A stretch of 64,000 nucleotides of DNA from Flavobacterium resistens (GTDB taxonomy: Bacteria > Bacteroidota > Bacteroidia > Flavobacteriales > Flavobacteriaceae). The notes beneath the pieces are model-generated. The model did no database searches. It saw only the letters and a program-made list of their open reading frames with translations, and was not told the DNA's origin. The stretch lies in contig NZ_FXTA01000002.1 in the NCBI RefSeq assembly GCF_900182645.1, positions 1,116,001 through 1,180,000 of the forward strand, written 5' to 3'. Below are positions 55,254-63,869 of the stretch, piece after piece (position 1 is the first letter of the stretch; every line of letters starts with the position of its first letter). The position numbers and the translations under genes were made by a program.

Positions 55254-55287
55254 AAAAAAAACCTGTTCAATTATGAACAGGTTTTTT
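55254..55287. terminator. Bidirectional terminator
   Basis: AACCTGTTCA and TGAACAGGTT arms around ATTA, with A and T runs on either side, between the convergent PspC and permease genes. Confidence 0.9.
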
Positions 55288-55307
55288 ATTTTTTTCAAAA
55301 ATTTAGA

Positions 55308-56819
55308 TTAAATCTCTTCAACTTCACTTTCAAGATTATTAAGTTTTGCTCTTTTTTTACTGTAAACAAAGTAAACTATAATACCTAAAGTTCCCCAGCA
55401 TAAAAAGGCAATCCATGTCTCATGTCTTACTTGAGTCATTAAAAACAAGTTGAAAGATACTCCCAATGTTCCTACCAAATATACAGCCGGAGTTTTATAA
55501 TGTCTTTCTAATTCAGGTTTTTTATATCTTAAGATCATTACAGCCACACAAACCATTCCGAAAGCTAATAATGTTCCCATACTACACATTTCACTTACTT
55601 TTTCAATTGGTGTAAGCGCTGCAACGATTGAAATAATTGTTCCAACTAAGAAAGTACTTTTATATGGTGTTTTGAAAGTTGTATGTAATTTACTGAAGAA
55701 TGGAGGTAATAAACCATCTCTAGACATTCCTAAGAAGATACGTGTTTGTCCTAACATCATCACAAGCATTACAGATGTCAAACCTGCAGTTGCTGCAATT
55801 GTGATAATAAATACGGCCCATGTTAATCCGTTTTCGCTAAAAGCAGAAGCTACTGGTGCAGCCTTATCTAATTGATCATAATGCACCATTCCAGTTAACA
55901 CTAATGATACAAGAATGTAAAGAATTGTACAGATTACTAATGAAGCGATAATAGCAAAAGGAACGTCTTTTTTAGGATTAATTGCTTCACCAGCCTGAGT
56001 TGAAACCGCATCAAAACCGATATAAGCAAAAAACACGATTGTTGCTGCAGTTAAAACACCTCCAAATCCAAAATTCATTTTTCCGGTAGCATTTCCAAGA
56101 GAATCCAAAGCAGGAACTTCTGTAGGGATAAATGGATGCCAGTTTTCTACATTGATATAAAAAGCACCACAGATAATTACAAAAAGGACTACTGCAATTT
56201 TAACTATTACGATGATGTTGTTTGTACTTGCAGCTTCTTTAATTCCTTTTATAAGAATCGCTGTAACGATCCATGTAATTACAAATGCAGGCAAATTAAA
56301 TGCAAACGTAGGAATGTCAATTAAATCCTGAGGGAAAGCTTTATTGTGTTCGATGATTTTTTCTGTTGCAGTAGCAAGGTCATTACAAAGCCATATAGGA
56401 AATTCTATTCCAAATAAATGTATCAGTTTTACAAAATAACCGCTCCAGGCGACGGCGACGGTTGTGGCTCCCATCATATATTCAAGAATTAAATTCCAGC
56501 CGATGAACCACGCAAAAATTTCACCTATCGTTCCGTATGCATATGCATATGCTGATCCTTCAACAGGTAATACCGAAGCAAATTCAGCATAACAAAGTGA
56601 AGCAAATAAACAGCCTATACCAGCAATAACAAAAGATAGAGCCAAAGCTGGGCCAGCATAATCATGAGCAGCGATGCCCGTTAAGGTGAAAATTCCTCCA
56701 CCAATGATTGCCCCAATTCCTAATGAGGTCAATCCCCATCTCGTAAGAACTCTTTTTAAATCACTTTTTTTCATATCGGCTTCAAAAGCAGATATAGGTT
56801 TAACTCTCCAAATTGACAT
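55308..56819 (-). CDS. Amino acid permease (APC superfamily)
   Basis: A 503-residue inner-membrane transporter with about 12-13 transmembrane segments. GLTSLGIGAIIGGGIFTLTGIAA (about 30-52) is the APC transport signature at TM1. FFAYIGFDAVSTQAGEAINPKKDVP (about 264-288) is the conserved TM6-loop segment. It is most like the cationic amino acid transporter (CAT/YhdG) subgroup. Substrate not decided. A short extra N-terminus (MSIWRVKPISAFEAD) fits this subgroup and supports the ATG at 56819. Confidence 0.9.
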   Translation of the reverse strand: MSIWRVKPISAFEADMKKSDLKRVLTRWGLTSLGIGAIIGGGIFTLTGIAAHDYAGPALALSFVIAGIGCLFASLCYAEFASVLPVEGSAYAYAYGTIGEIFAWFIGWNLILEYMMGATTVAVAWSGYFVKLIHLFGIEFPIWLCNDLATATEKIIEHNKAFPQDLIDIPTFAFNLPAFVITWIVTAILIKGIKEAASTNNIIVIVKIAVVLFVIICGAFYINVENWHPFIPTEVPALDSLGNATGKMNFGFGGVLTAATIVFFAYIGFDAVSTQAGEAINPKKDVPFAIIASLVICTILYILVSLVLTGMVHYDQLDKAAPVASAFSENGLTWAVFIITIAATAGLTSVMLVMMLGQTRIFLGMSRDGLLPPFFSKLHTTFKTPYKSTFLVGTIISIVAALTPIEKVSEMCSMGTLLAFGMVCVAVMILRYKKPELERHYKTPAVYLVGTLGVSFNLFLMTQVRHETWIAFLCWGTLGIIVYFVYSKKRAKLNNLESEVEEI

Positions 56820-57077
56820 ATGATTATATTGGTTTATTGTTATTAAGTGCCAAATGTATTGTTTTTTGTAAAAAATAAAAACAATTATAGAGTTTTAAGT
56901 TATAAAATGTTTAAAATATTCATAAATGTCATGTAAAACAGGCTACAAAGCCTTGGATTTGTCAATCTTTTTAGGTTAAAATTTTAGAAAATACATTTTA
57001 GTGTAAAAATAAAAATTTAGTAAAATTCTTAATAAATTGATATTTTTGGATTCTTTTTAATATCAGCAACTAGAACT

Positions 57078-57968
57078 ATGAAAAATTATAAGCCGTTTAT
57101 ATCCTATTTCAAATTTACAAATCAGCAACGTACAGGCATAGTGGGACTTTTTGTTATCATAATTATACTAGAAGTCTTATATTTTACTTTAGATTTTAAT
57201 ATAACCGAAAAATCTTTTCCTGAAAAAGACCAATGGATGTCACTGCAATCTGAAATAGATTCTCTAAAGATTGTTAAAAATGAGAGAAAACCAATGCAAT
57301 ATTCTTTTAATCCAAATTTTATTTCAGATTATAAAGGTTATAAACTTGGAATGTCAGTTGCGGAAATTGATAGATTGTTGGCATTCCGAAAGGAAAATAA
57401 ATATGTGAACTCTGCTGAAGAATTTCAAAATGTAACAAAAATTTCAGATTCTTTGCTAAGAGCAATTTCTCCTTTCTTCAAGTTTCCAGATTGGACGCGC
57501 AGTAAACCAAATTTTAAAAATGAAAAGAGGGAGTATGCTCAAAAAACAGAATTCAAAAAGGAAAAAATTATTGTTTTGGACATAAATCAGGCATCTCAAG
57601 AAGATTTGATGAAAATTTATGGTATTGGAGAAGCTTTATCGGCTAGGATTCTTAAACAAAAAGAAATTTTAGGATGTTTTGTTTCAATGGAACAAATGAA
57701 TGATGTCTGGGGATTATCTCCTGAAGTAATTGTTGAGCTGAGCTCGCATTTTAAAGTTGTAATTCCGGGCAATTTGAAAAGAATAGCGATTAATGACGCA
57801 TCTTTAAAAGAATTATCTCAGTTTCCATATTTTAAATATGTTTTGGCAAAGCAGATTGTAACTTATCGAAGTATGAATGGAAATTTCAATAATATTGAGG
57901 ATTTGATAAAAATTAAAGGTTTTCCTGTTGAAAAAGCAAAAATAATTAGTTTATATTTGGAGTTCTAA
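57078..57968 (+). CDS. ComEA-like helix-hairpin-helix protein
   Basis: A 296-residue protein with an N-terminal transmembrane segment (about 19-36) and repeated helix-hairpin-helix motifs. One is at LDINQASQEDLMKIYGIGEALSARIL (about 170-195), another in the C-terminal NIEDLIKIKGFPVEKAKII. HhH motifs of this type bind DNA backbones; whether it takes part in DNA uptake, as ComEA does, is unknown. Its membrane anchor and several HhH domains are typical of the Bacteroidota version. Confidence 0.85.
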   Translation: MKNYKPFISYFKFTNQQRTGIVGLFVIIIILEVLYFTLDFNITEKSFPEKDQWMSLQSEIDSLKIVKNERKPMQYSFNPNFISDYKGYKLGMSVAEIDRLLAFRKENKYVNSAEEFQNVTKISDSLLRAISPFFKFPDWTRSKPNFKNEKREYAQKTEFKKEKIIVLDINQASQEDLMKIYGIGEALSARILKQKEILGCFVSMEQMNDVWGLSPEVIVELSSHFKVVIPGNLKRIAINDASLKELSQFPYFKYVLAKQIVTYRSMNGNFNNIEDLIKIKGFPVEKAKIISLYLEF

Positions 57969-57981
57969 AAAAAGCCAACAA

Positions 57982-59124
57982 ATGAATTTTGATTATAATG
58001 AAACGCAGTCAATGATTGCTCAGTCTATTAAAGAATTTGCAGAGAAAAACATTAGACCTAATATTATGGAGTGGGACGAAGCTCAAATTTTTCCTATAGC
58101 ACTCTTTAAACAATTAGGAGAAATGGGTTTTATGGGAGTTTTAGTGCCAGAAGAATACGGAGGTTCAGGATTAGGGTATCATGAATATATTACAGTTATT
58201 GAAGAAATTTCAAAGGTTGATCCTTCAATAGGATTGTCTGTTGCAGCGCATAACTCGTTATGTACAAATCATATTTTGACTTTTGGAAATGAGGAGCAAA
58301 AGAAAAAATGGCTTCCTAAATTAGCTACGGCTGAACATATAGGTGCTTGGGGATTAACAGAACACAATACAGGTTCTGATGCCGGAGGTATGAATACGAC
58401 AGCAGTAAAAGATGGTGATTTTTGGGTGGTGAACGGAGCCAAAAATTTTATAACACATGCTATCTCTGGTGATATTGCAGTAGTTGTGGTTAGAACCGGG
58501 GAAAAAGGAGATTCAAAAGGGATGACAGCATTTGTTTTTGAAAAAGGAATGCCGGGATTTTCATCAGGAAAAAAAGAAAATAAATTAGGAATGCGTGCTA
58601 GTGAAACCGCAGAACTGGTTTTTGATAATTGTCGTGTTCCCGATGCAAACAGACTTGGAGAAGTTGGGCAGGGATTTGTCCAGGCAATGAAAATACTTGA
58701 CGGAGGCCGAATTTCAATTGGTGCCCTATCTTTAGGAATCGCAAAAGGAGCATATAATGCAGCTCTGAAATATTCCAAAGAAAGATATCAGTTTGGTCAG
58801 CCTATTAGTAGTTTTCAAGGGATCTCATTTAAATTAGCAGATATGGCTACTGAAATTGAGGCTTCGGAATTGTTGCTGCATAAGGCTGCTTACTTAAAAC
58901 AGCAGCATAAGCCAGTAACAACATTAGGTGCGATGGCAAAAATGTATGCTTCTGAGGCTTGTGTAAAAATTGCCAATGAAGCTGTTCAAATTCATGGTGG
59001 ATATGGATATACTAAAGATTTTCCTGTAGAGAAGTTTTATAGAGATTCGAAATTATGTACAATAGGAGAGGGAACTACTGAAATTCAAAAATTAGTAATC
59101 TCCAGAAATTTGCTTAAAGAATAA
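57982..59124 (+). CDS. Acyl-CoA dehydrogenase
   Basis: A 380-residue FAD enzyme that introduces a double bond into acyl-CoA. Conserved blocks include GAWGLTEHNTGSDAGGM (FAD and substrate binding), GMRASETAELVFDNCRVP and IHGGYGYTKDFPVEKFYRD. The catalytic glutamate is probably in GEGTTEIQKLVISR (about residue 364). It is in the same direction as the HhH gene, 13 bases downstream, and may share its promoter. Chain-length specificity unknown; short-chain or branched-chain acyl-CoA likely. Confidence 0.95.
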   Translation: MNFDYNETQSMIAQSIKEFAEKNIRPNIMEWDEAQIFPIALFKQLGEMGFMGVLVPEEYGGSGLGYHEYITVIEEISKVDPSIGLSVAAHNSLCTNHILTFGNEEQKKKWLPKLATAEHIGAWGLTEHNTGSDAGGMNTTAVKDGDFWVVNGAKNFITHAISGDIAVVVVRTGEKGDSKGMTAFVFEKGMPGFSSGKKENKLGMRASETAELVFDNCRVPDANRLGEVGQGFVQAMKILDGGRISIGALSLGIAKGAYNAALKYSKERYQFGQPISSFQGISFKLADMATEIEASELLLHKAAYLKQQHKPVTTLGAMAKMYASEACVKIANEAVQIHGGYGYTKDFPVEKFYRDSKLCTIGEGTTEIQKLVISRNLLKE

Positions 59125-59149
59125 AGAAAAAATAATTCAAAATTTATGA

Positions 59150-59179
59150 TTGATAATTCATAATTAATTTTTAACTTTG
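59150..59179 (+). promoter_or_regulatory. rpsU promoter
   Basis: TTG at 59150-59152, 19 bases, then TAACTTTG at 59172-59179. The predicted transcript starts near 59186, immediately before the Shine-Dalgarno. Confidence 0.7.
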
Positions 59180-59192
59180 CAGCCTTAACGAG

Positions 59193-59200
59193 AGGAGGTG
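59193..59200 (+). promoter_or_regulatory. Strong Shine-Dalgarno of rpsU
   Basis: AGGAGGTG is an eight-base match to the 16S rRNA 3' end, placed eight bases before the ATG at 59209. Almost every other gene here lacks such a site. Confidence 0.9.
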
Positions 59201-59208
59201 TCTATATT

Positions 59209-59403
59209 ATGTTAATTATACCAATTAAAGACGGAGAAAATATCGATAGAGCATTAAAGCGCTATAAAAGAAAATTTGATAAAACAGGAACTGTTCGTCA
59301 ATTAAGAGCGCGTACTGCTTTTATTAAGCCTTCTGTTATCAAAAGAGCACAAATTCAAAAAGCTGCTTACATCCAAGGCTTGAAAGATAGCTTAGAAAGT
59401 TAG
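59209..59403 (+). CDS. rpsU: Small ribosomal subunit protein bS21
   Basis: A 64-residue ribosomal protein, MLIIPIKDGENIDRALKRYKRKF..., basic and helical. In Bacteroidota bS21 helps sequester the anti-Shine-Dalgarno sequence on the 30S subunit. The strong Shine-Dalgarno in front of this gene fits an autoregulatory model proposed in published Flavobacterium work. It is monocistronic with its own promoter and terminator. Confidence 0.96.
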   Translation: MLIIPIKDGENIDRALKRYKRKFDKTGTVRQLRARTAFIKPSVIKRAQIQKAAYIQGLKDSLES

Positions 59404-59426
59404 TATTACGCTTTTTAAAAATAATT

Positions 59427-59465
59427 ACCGTTAGTTGTCGAGATTTTGACACTAACGGTTTTTTT
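59427..59465 (+). terminator. rpsU terminator
   Basis: Arms ACCGTTAGT and ACTAACGGT with an inner GTC/GAC pair, then a run of seven T. Confidence 0.88.
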
Positions 59466-59509
59466 ATGCTTAATTTTGAGATTAAGTATGAATGGTTAAA
59501 TTGGTTGTG

Positions 59510-60403
59510 ATGAAGTCAAATAAAGATGCTTTTCGGGATTATCTTCAGTTGGAAAAGAAATATTCTTTACATACTGTTAATGCTTATCTAAATGATATTT
59601 CGTTTTTTGAGGAATTTAATAGACTTCATTTTGAGCAAGATGGAATTGAAAATTCGAATTATAGTCAAATTAGGAGTTGGATTGTTTCTTTGGTTGATGA
59701 TGGTGTTGCAAATGTTTCGGTTAATAGAAAAATGGCTTCGTTGAAGTCGTTTTATAAATTTCTTTTGAAATCGAAGCAAATTGAAGTGAATCCAATGTTG
59801 AAACACAAGGCTTTGAAAACGCCGAAAAATGTTCAGATACCGTTTTCTGAAAAAGAACTAGGAGATTTGATTCAAAGTATAGATGTTCCAGTTGGTTTTG
59901 AAGAGGTAAGGGATAAGTTGATTGTTGATTTGTTTTATACAACAGGAATGCGAAGGGCGGAGTTGATAAATTTGATGCTGTATAATGTTGATCTGTCTTC
60001 AAATGTGATTAAGGTTTTGGGGAAAAGGAATAAAGAACGAATCATTCCGGTTTTGCCTATTGTTGCTGATGAATTAAAGGTGTATTTAAGTGAGCGTTCT
60101 TTGGTTGAAAATATTCAAGATGAAGATTATTTTTTTATTTCAAAAAAAGGATTAAAATTGAGTGAATCTTTTGTGTATCGATTAATAAATTCTTACTTTA
60201 GTAGGGTCTCTGAAAAGGTGAAAAAAAGTCCGCATGTGCTACGGCATACTTTTGCAACTCACTTATTGAATAATGGAGCAGATTTAAATTCAGTTAAGGA
60301 ATTATTAGGGCATTCGAGTTTGGCGTCTACACAAGTGTATACTCATAATAGTTTGGCGGAACTCAAAAAGACATATAATGATGCGCATCCTCGAAATAAA
60401 TAA
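59510..60403 (+). CDS. xerC: Tyrosine recombinase XerC
   Basis: A 297-residue site-specific recombinase that resolves chromosome dimers at dif. The N-terminal SAM-like core-binding domain is followed by the catalytic domain. TGMRRAELI holds the first arginine, VLGKRNKERIIPV the lysine, HVLRHTFATHLL the His-x-x-Arg, LGHSSLAST the second His and QVYTH the tyrosine nucleophile. I use the ATG at 59510. Beside rpsU and hpf, its context is the usual flavobacterial housekeeping one, so it is XerC rather than a phage integrase. Confidence 0.92.
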   Translation: MKSNKDAFRDYLQLEKKYSLHTVNAYLNDISFFEEFNRLHFEQDGIENSNYSQIRSWIVSLVDDGVANVSVNRKMASLKSFYKFLLKSKQIEVNPMLKHKALKTPKNVQIPFSEKELGDLIQSIDVPVGFEEVRDKLIVDLFYTTGMRRAELINLMLYNVDLSSNVIKVLGKRNKERIIPVLPIVADELKVYLSERSLVENIQDEDYFFISKKGLKLSESFVYRLINSYFSRVSEKVKKSPHVLRHTFATHLLNNGADLNSVKELLGHSSLASTQVYTHNSLAELKKTYNDAHPRNK

Positions 60404-60438
60404 TGATTTCTGAAATGTTTAACCCTAAAATTAGTATT

Positions 60439-60741
60439 ATGAAGGTAGATGTTCATGCAGTTAACTTTACTGTTGACCGAAAATTGGTGGATTTTATTCA
60501 GGAAAGAATGGATAAATTAGAAAAATATTACGATCGAGTAGTGTCGTCAGACGTTTTTTTAAAAGTGGAGAGAACAAGTGATAAGGAAAACAAGGCAGTA
60601 GAGATAAAGATTAATGTTCCGGGAGATGATTTTTTGGTAAAAAAACAGTGTAAGACATTTGAGGAGGCTGTAGAGCTTTCGGCAGAATCGTTAGAACGTT
60701 TATTGGTAAAAAGGAAAGAAAAAATAAGAGCACATATATAA
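60439..60741 (+). CDS. hpf: Ribosome hibernation-promoting factor (HPF/RaiA-type)
   Basis: A 100-residue protein that binds the 30S subunit and silences ribosomes under stress. MKVDVHAVNFTVDRKLVDFIQERM and VEIKINVPGDDFLVKKQCKTFEEAV are the family core. It is the short form, without the C-terminal dimerisation domain of long HPF. I begin at the ATG at 60439, which gives the usual start; the frame is open to 60403. It lies after xerC and before the tRNA-tuf operon. Confidence 0.88.
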   Translation: MKVDVHAVNFTVDRKLVDFIQERMDKLEKYYDRVVSSDVFLKVERTSDKENKAVEIKINVPGDDFLVKKQCKTFEEAVELSAESLERLLVKRKEKIRAHI

Positions 60742-60766
60742 TTGAAATTTTTTTTTAAAAAATGTT

Positions 60767-60795
60767 TTGATTCAAAGATAAAATAGTTACATTTG
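60767..60795 (+). promoter_or_regulatory. Promoter of the tRNA-tuf operon
   Basis: TTG at 60767-60769, 18 bases, then TACATTTG at 60788-60795. The expected transcription start lies near 60800, in the first arm of a hairpin. Confidence 0.75.
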
Positions 60796-60796
60796 C

Positions 60797-60824
60797 AGTC
60801 CGTTAGAAATAGCGGACTTTTTTA
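60797..60824 (+). promoter_or_regulatory. Terminator-like hairpin at the start of the tRNA-tuf transcript
   Basis: AGTCCG (60797-60802) pairs with CGGACT (60813-60818) and a T run follows directly. It begins at or right after the predicted transcription start and precedes the first tRNA by nine bases. Role unknown: 5'-end protection, an attenuator or a processing signal are possible. Confidence 0.6.
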
Positions 60825-60832
60825 ATGCATTC

Positions 60833-60906
60833 GCCGATGTAGCTCAGCTGGCTAGAGCAGCTGATTTGTAATCAGCAGGTCGTGGGTTCGAGTCCCTCTA
60901 TCGGCT
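60833..60906 (+). tRNA. tRNA-Thr (TGT)
   Basis: A 74-base cloverleaf. The acceptor arms GCCGATG and TATCGGC pair with one G-T. The anticodon arm GCTGA-TTTGTAA-TCAGC gives anticodon TGT, and the T loop is GTTCGAGTC. CCA is not encoded. Confidence 0.95.
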
Positions 60907-60967
60907 CAAAAATATTTCAAATGCGATTTGAAATTTGTTCTTTAGAATAATGGAATTTTAAAAATTA

Positions 60968-61048
60968 GGGGAGATACTCAAGCGGCCAACGAGGGCAGAC
61001 TGTAAATCTGCTGTGTGAACTTCGCAGGTTCGAATCCTGCTCTCCCCA
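60968..61048 (+). tRNA. tRNA-Tyr (GTA)
   Basis: An 81-base class II tRNA with a long variable arm. The acceptor arm GGGGAGA pairs with TCTCCCC. The anticodon arm is GCAGA-CTGTAAA-TCTGC, anticodon GTA. Confidence 0.95.
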
Positions 61049-61128
61049 CAAAAAAAAATAGATTTTGAGTTCTTTTTTAAACTGTAAAAATTAAAATAAG
61101 AAAAATCTTAAATCTAAATTAAGGCTCT

Positions 61129-61200
61129 GCCGGTGTAGCTCAGGGGTAGAGTGCTTCCTTGGTAAGGAAGAGGTCTCGGGTTCAAATCCCGACATTGGCT
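61129..61200 (+). tRNA. tRNA-Thr (GGT)
   Basis: A 72-base cloverleaf. GCCGGTG pairs with CATTGGC through two G-T pairs. The anticodon arm CTTCC-TTGGTAA-GGAAG gives anticodon GGT. It lies 56 bases upstream of tuf. Confidence 0.95.
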
Positions 61201-61255
61201 CAAGTAAGTAGGAAATTGAAAATTAATATATAACTAAGATTAAAAATTAAGTAAA

Positions 61256-62443
61256 ATGGCAAAGGAGAATTTTAATCGTTCCAAACCGCACTTAAACATA
61301 GGTACAATTGGACACGTGGATCACGGAAAAACTACATTAACTGCAGCAATTACAAAAGTATTGTCTGATGCTGGTTACTGTCAAGCAAAATCTTTTGATC
61401 AAATCGATAACGCTCCAGAGGAGAAAGAAAGAGGTATTACTATTAATACATCACACGTAGAGTATGAAACAGCTAACCGTCACTACGCTCACGTTGACTG
61501 TCCAGGTCACGCGGATTACGTAAAGAACATGGTTACTGGTGCTGCTCAAATGGACGGAGCTATCTTAGTAGTTGCTGCTACAGATGGTCCAATGCCACAA
61601 ACTCGTGAGCACATCCTTTTAGGACGTCAGGTTGGTATTCCAAGAATCGTTGTTTTCATGAACAAAGTGGATATGGTTGATGATGCTGAGTTATTAGAGC
61701 TTGTTGAAATGGAAATTAGAGATTTATTATCTTTCTACGAATATGATGGAGATAATGGTCCTGTCGTTCAAGGTTCTGCTTTAGGAGGATTAAACAATGA
61801 TCCAAACTGGGTACCTAAAATTATCGAATTAATGGAAGCTGTTGATGCTTGGATCGAAGAGCCAGTACGTGACGTAGCTAAACCATTCTTGATGCCAGTT
61901 GAGGACGTATTTACAATTACAGGTCGTGGAACTGTTGCTACAGGTCGTATCGAAACTGGAGTTGCTAACACTGGAGATCCTGTTGAAATCATTGGTATGG
62001 GAGCTGAAAAATTAACTTCTACTATTACAGGAGTTGAGATGTTCCGTAAAATCCTTGACAGAGGTGAAGCTGGAGATAACGTAGGTTTATTGTTAAGAGG
62101 TATTGATAAAGCTGATATCAAAAGAGGTATGGTTATTATTAAGCCAGGTTCAGTAAAACCACACGCTAAATTCAAAGCTGAGGTTTATATCTTGAAAAAA
62201 GAAGAAGGTGGACGTCACACTCCATTCCACAATAACTACCGTCCACAGTTCTACGTACGTACAACTGACGTAACAGGAGTTATTTCTTTACCAGCAGGTG
62301 TAGAGATGGTAATGCCAGGTGATAACTTAACTATTGAAGTTGCTTTATTAAGCCCAATCGCTATGAACGTAGGTTTACGTTTCGCTATCCGTGAAGGTGG
62401 TAGAACAGTTGGTGCTGGTCAGGTTACTGAAATCGTAGAGTAA
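61256..62443 (+). CDS. tuf: Elongation factor Tu
   Basis: GTPase that delivers aminoacyl-tRNA to the ribosome. The 395-residue protein has P-loop GHVDHGKT (residues 18-25), switch [14 protein letters not shown] and NKVD, and all three domains are complete. Codon use is strongly biased to a few preferred codons, as expected for a very highly expressed gene. It is the only tuf in this window, embedded in a tRNA operon. Confidence 0.99.
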   Translation: MAKENFNRSKPHLNIGTIGHVDHGKTTLTAAITKVLSDAGYCQAKSFDQIDNAPEEKERGITINTSHVEYETANRHYAHVDCPGHADYVKNMVTGAAQMDGAILVVAATDGPMPQTREHILLGRQVGIPRIVVFMNKVDMVDDAELLELVEMEIRDLLSFYEYDGDNGPVVQGSALGGLNNDPNWVPKIIELMEAVDAWIEEPVRDVAKPFLMPVEDVFTITGRGTVATGRIETGVANTGDPVEIIGMGAEKLTSTITGVEMFRKILDRGEAGDNVGLLLRGIDKADIKRGMVIIKPGSVKPHAKFKAEVYILKKEEGGRHTPFHNNYRPQFYVRTTDVTGVISLPAGVEMVMPGDNLTIEVALLSPIAMNVGLRFAIREGGRTVGAGQVTEIVE

Positions 62444-62459
62444 TTCTATAAATAAATAA

Positions 62460-62498
62460 AAAGCCAGTTGATTTTCTTTACTAAAATCAACTGGCTTT
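62460..62498 (+). terminator. Hairpin between tuf and tRNA-Trp
   Basis: AAAGCCAGTTGATTTT and AAAATCAACTGGCTTT form a perfect 16-bp stem around CTTTACT. The T run is weak, so read-through into tRNA-Trp is possible; processing of the operon transcript may also occur here. Confidence 0.75.
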
Positions 62499-62502
62499 AA
62501 TT

Positions 62503-62573
62503 ACGGGCGTAGTTCAAGGGTAGAATAGCGGTCTCCAAAACCGTTGATGGGGGTTCGAATCCCTCCGCCCGTG
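62503..62573 (+). tRNA. tRNA-Trp (CCA)
   Basis: A 71-base cloverleaf. Acceptor ACGGGCG pairs with CGCCCGT. Anticodon loop CTCCAAA gives CCA. It precedes secE by 18 bases, the usual bacterial context. Confidence 0.95.
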
Positions 62574-62591
62574 CAATAAAAAATATATCAA

Positions 62592-62789
62592 ATGACAAAA
62601 GTTACTAATTATTTATCAGAGGCTTTCGAGGAGTTAAAGTCAAATGTTACTTGGCCAGCATGGGCTGAGGTTCAAAAATTGACAATTGTTGTGGCTGTAT
62701 TTTCGATTCTGTTCGCTTTGGCAACATGGGGAGTAGACGAATTTTTTGCAAAAGCTTTGGCTGGATTTTTTAACTGGTTAAAAGGATAA
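62592..62789 (+). CDS. secE: Preprotein translocase subunit SecE
   Basis: A 65-residue membrane protein of the SecYEG channel. It has the short single-helix form: an amphipathic N-terminus with EELKSNVTWPAWAEVQK, then one transmembrane segment (about 31-60). The position between tRNA-Trp and nusG confirms the call. Confidence 0.95.
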   Translation: MTKVTNYLSEAFEELKSNVTWPAWAEVQKLTIVVAVFSILFALATWGVDEFFAKALAGFFNWLKG

Positions 62790-62799
62790 TTTTTTTGTG

Positions 62800-63351
62800 A
62801 TGGCAGATAATAATGTGAAAAAATGGTATGTAGTTAGAGCTGTAAGCGGTCAAGAGAATAAGGTGAAAGCTTACATTGAAACTGAGATTGCCAGACTAGG
62901 GATGGAGGATTATGTTTCCCAAGTTTTAGTTCCTACTGAAAAAGTGGTTACTGTAAAAGAAGGGAAAAAAATGTCTAAGGATAAAGTTTATTTCCCTGGA
63001 TATGTTATGATTGAAGCTAACTTAGTTGGTGAGATACCTCATATTATTAAGTCTATTACAAGTGTAATTGGTTTTTTAGGAGAGATCAAAGGTGGGGAAC
63101 CTGTTCCTTTGAGGTTGTCTGAAGTAAATCGTATGTTAGGAAAAGTTGATGAGTTAGCAGTTAATACTGATACTCGTGCAATTCCTTTCAGTTTAGGTGA
63201 AACTGTAAAAGTGATCGATGGTCCTTTTAACGGATTTAACGGTACGGTTGAAAAAATCAATGAAGAAAAGCGTAAACTTGAAGTTATGGTTAAAATTTTC
63301 GGAAGAAAAACACCATTGGAATTAAGTTTTATGCAAGTAGAAAAAGTATAA
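62800..63351 (+). CDS. nusG: Transcription termination/antitermination protein NusG
   Basis: A 183-residue protein linking RNA polymerase with Rho or ribosomes. KKWYVVRAVSGQENKVK begins the NGN domain (about 8-110), and the KOW domain includes GPFNGFNGTVEKINEEKRKL (about 140-160). The ATG at 62800 is chosen; a GTG just before it extends the frame by one codon. Confidence 0.96.
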   Translation: MADNNVKKWYVVRAVSGQENKVKAYIETEIARLGMEDYVSQVLVPTEKVVTVKEGKKMSKDKVYFPGYVMIEANLVGEIPHIIKSITSVIGFLGEIKGGEPVPLRLSEVNRMLGKVDELAVNTDTRAIPFSLGETVKVIDGPFNGFNGTVEKINEEKRKLEVMVKIFGRKTPLELSFMQVEKV

Positions 63352-63371
63352 TTTTTTGTTACACTATAATA

Positions 63372-63404
63372 AACCATTGTAATCGCTTCCATTGATTACA
63401 GTGT
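63372..63404 (+). promoter_or_regulatory. Hairpin in the rplK leader, possible L1 operator
   Basis: CATTGTAATC and GATTACAGTG pair over ten bases with one G-T around a GCTTCCATT loop, between nusG and rplK. In many bacteria uL1 represses the rplK-rplA transcript at a leader hairpin here. I cannot confirm that this hairpin resembles the 23S L1 site, so the role is inferred from position. Confidence 0.45.
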
Positions 63405-63418
63405 TAAATTTTTTAAAA

Positions 63419-63856
63419 ATGGCTAAAGAAATTAGTAAGGTAGTTAAACTACAAGTTAAGGGAGGTGCTGCGAACCCGTCGCCACCGGTTGGACCTGCTT
63501 TAGGAGCTGCTGGGGTTAACATCATGGAGTTCTGTAAGCAATTTAATGCTAGAACTCAGGATAAACCTGGCAAAATTTGTCCAGTGCAAATCACTGTGTA
63601 CAAAGACAAATCATTTGATTTTGTTGTTAAGACTCCTCCAGCAGCAGTTCAGTTAATGGAAGCTGCAAAGCTAAAATCTGGTTCTGGTGAGCCTAATCGT
63701 AAAAAAGTAGCTAGCGTTACTTGGGAACAAATTAGAACTATTGCTGAAGACAAAATGCCGGACTTAAACGCTTTCACAATCGAGAAAGCTATGAGTATGG
63801 TTGCTGGAACAGCTAGATCTATGGGTATAACTGTATCAGGAGATGCTCCTTTTTAA
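63419..63856 (+). CDS. rplK: Large ribosomal subunit protein uL11
   Basis: A 145-residue ribosomal protein of the GTPase-associated centre. [29 protein letters not shown] is the N-terminal signature, and the C-terminal RNA-binding domain ends [13 protein letters not shown]. The start is the ATG at 63419; the open frame extends to 63392. It is followed directly by rplA. Confidence 0.97.
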   Translation: MAKEISKVVKLQVKGGAANPSPPVGPALGAAGVNIMEFCKQFNARTQDKPGKICPVQITVYKDKSFDFVVKTPPAAVQLMEAAKLKSGSGEPNRKKVASVTWEQIRTIAEDKMPDLNAFTIEKAMSMVAGTARSMGITVSGDAPF

Positions 63857-63869
63857 TTAAGAAAAAGAC

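Noticed and set aside
58269..58778. 169-codon minus-strand frame inside the acyl-CoA dehydrogenase gene
   Set aside because: It is fully antisense to a well-supported enzyme and mirrors its codon pattern; no start-region signals are seen.
61768..62175. 135-codon minus-strand frame inside tuf
   Set aside because: It is antisense to a highly codon-biased gene, which commonly produces long shadow frames.
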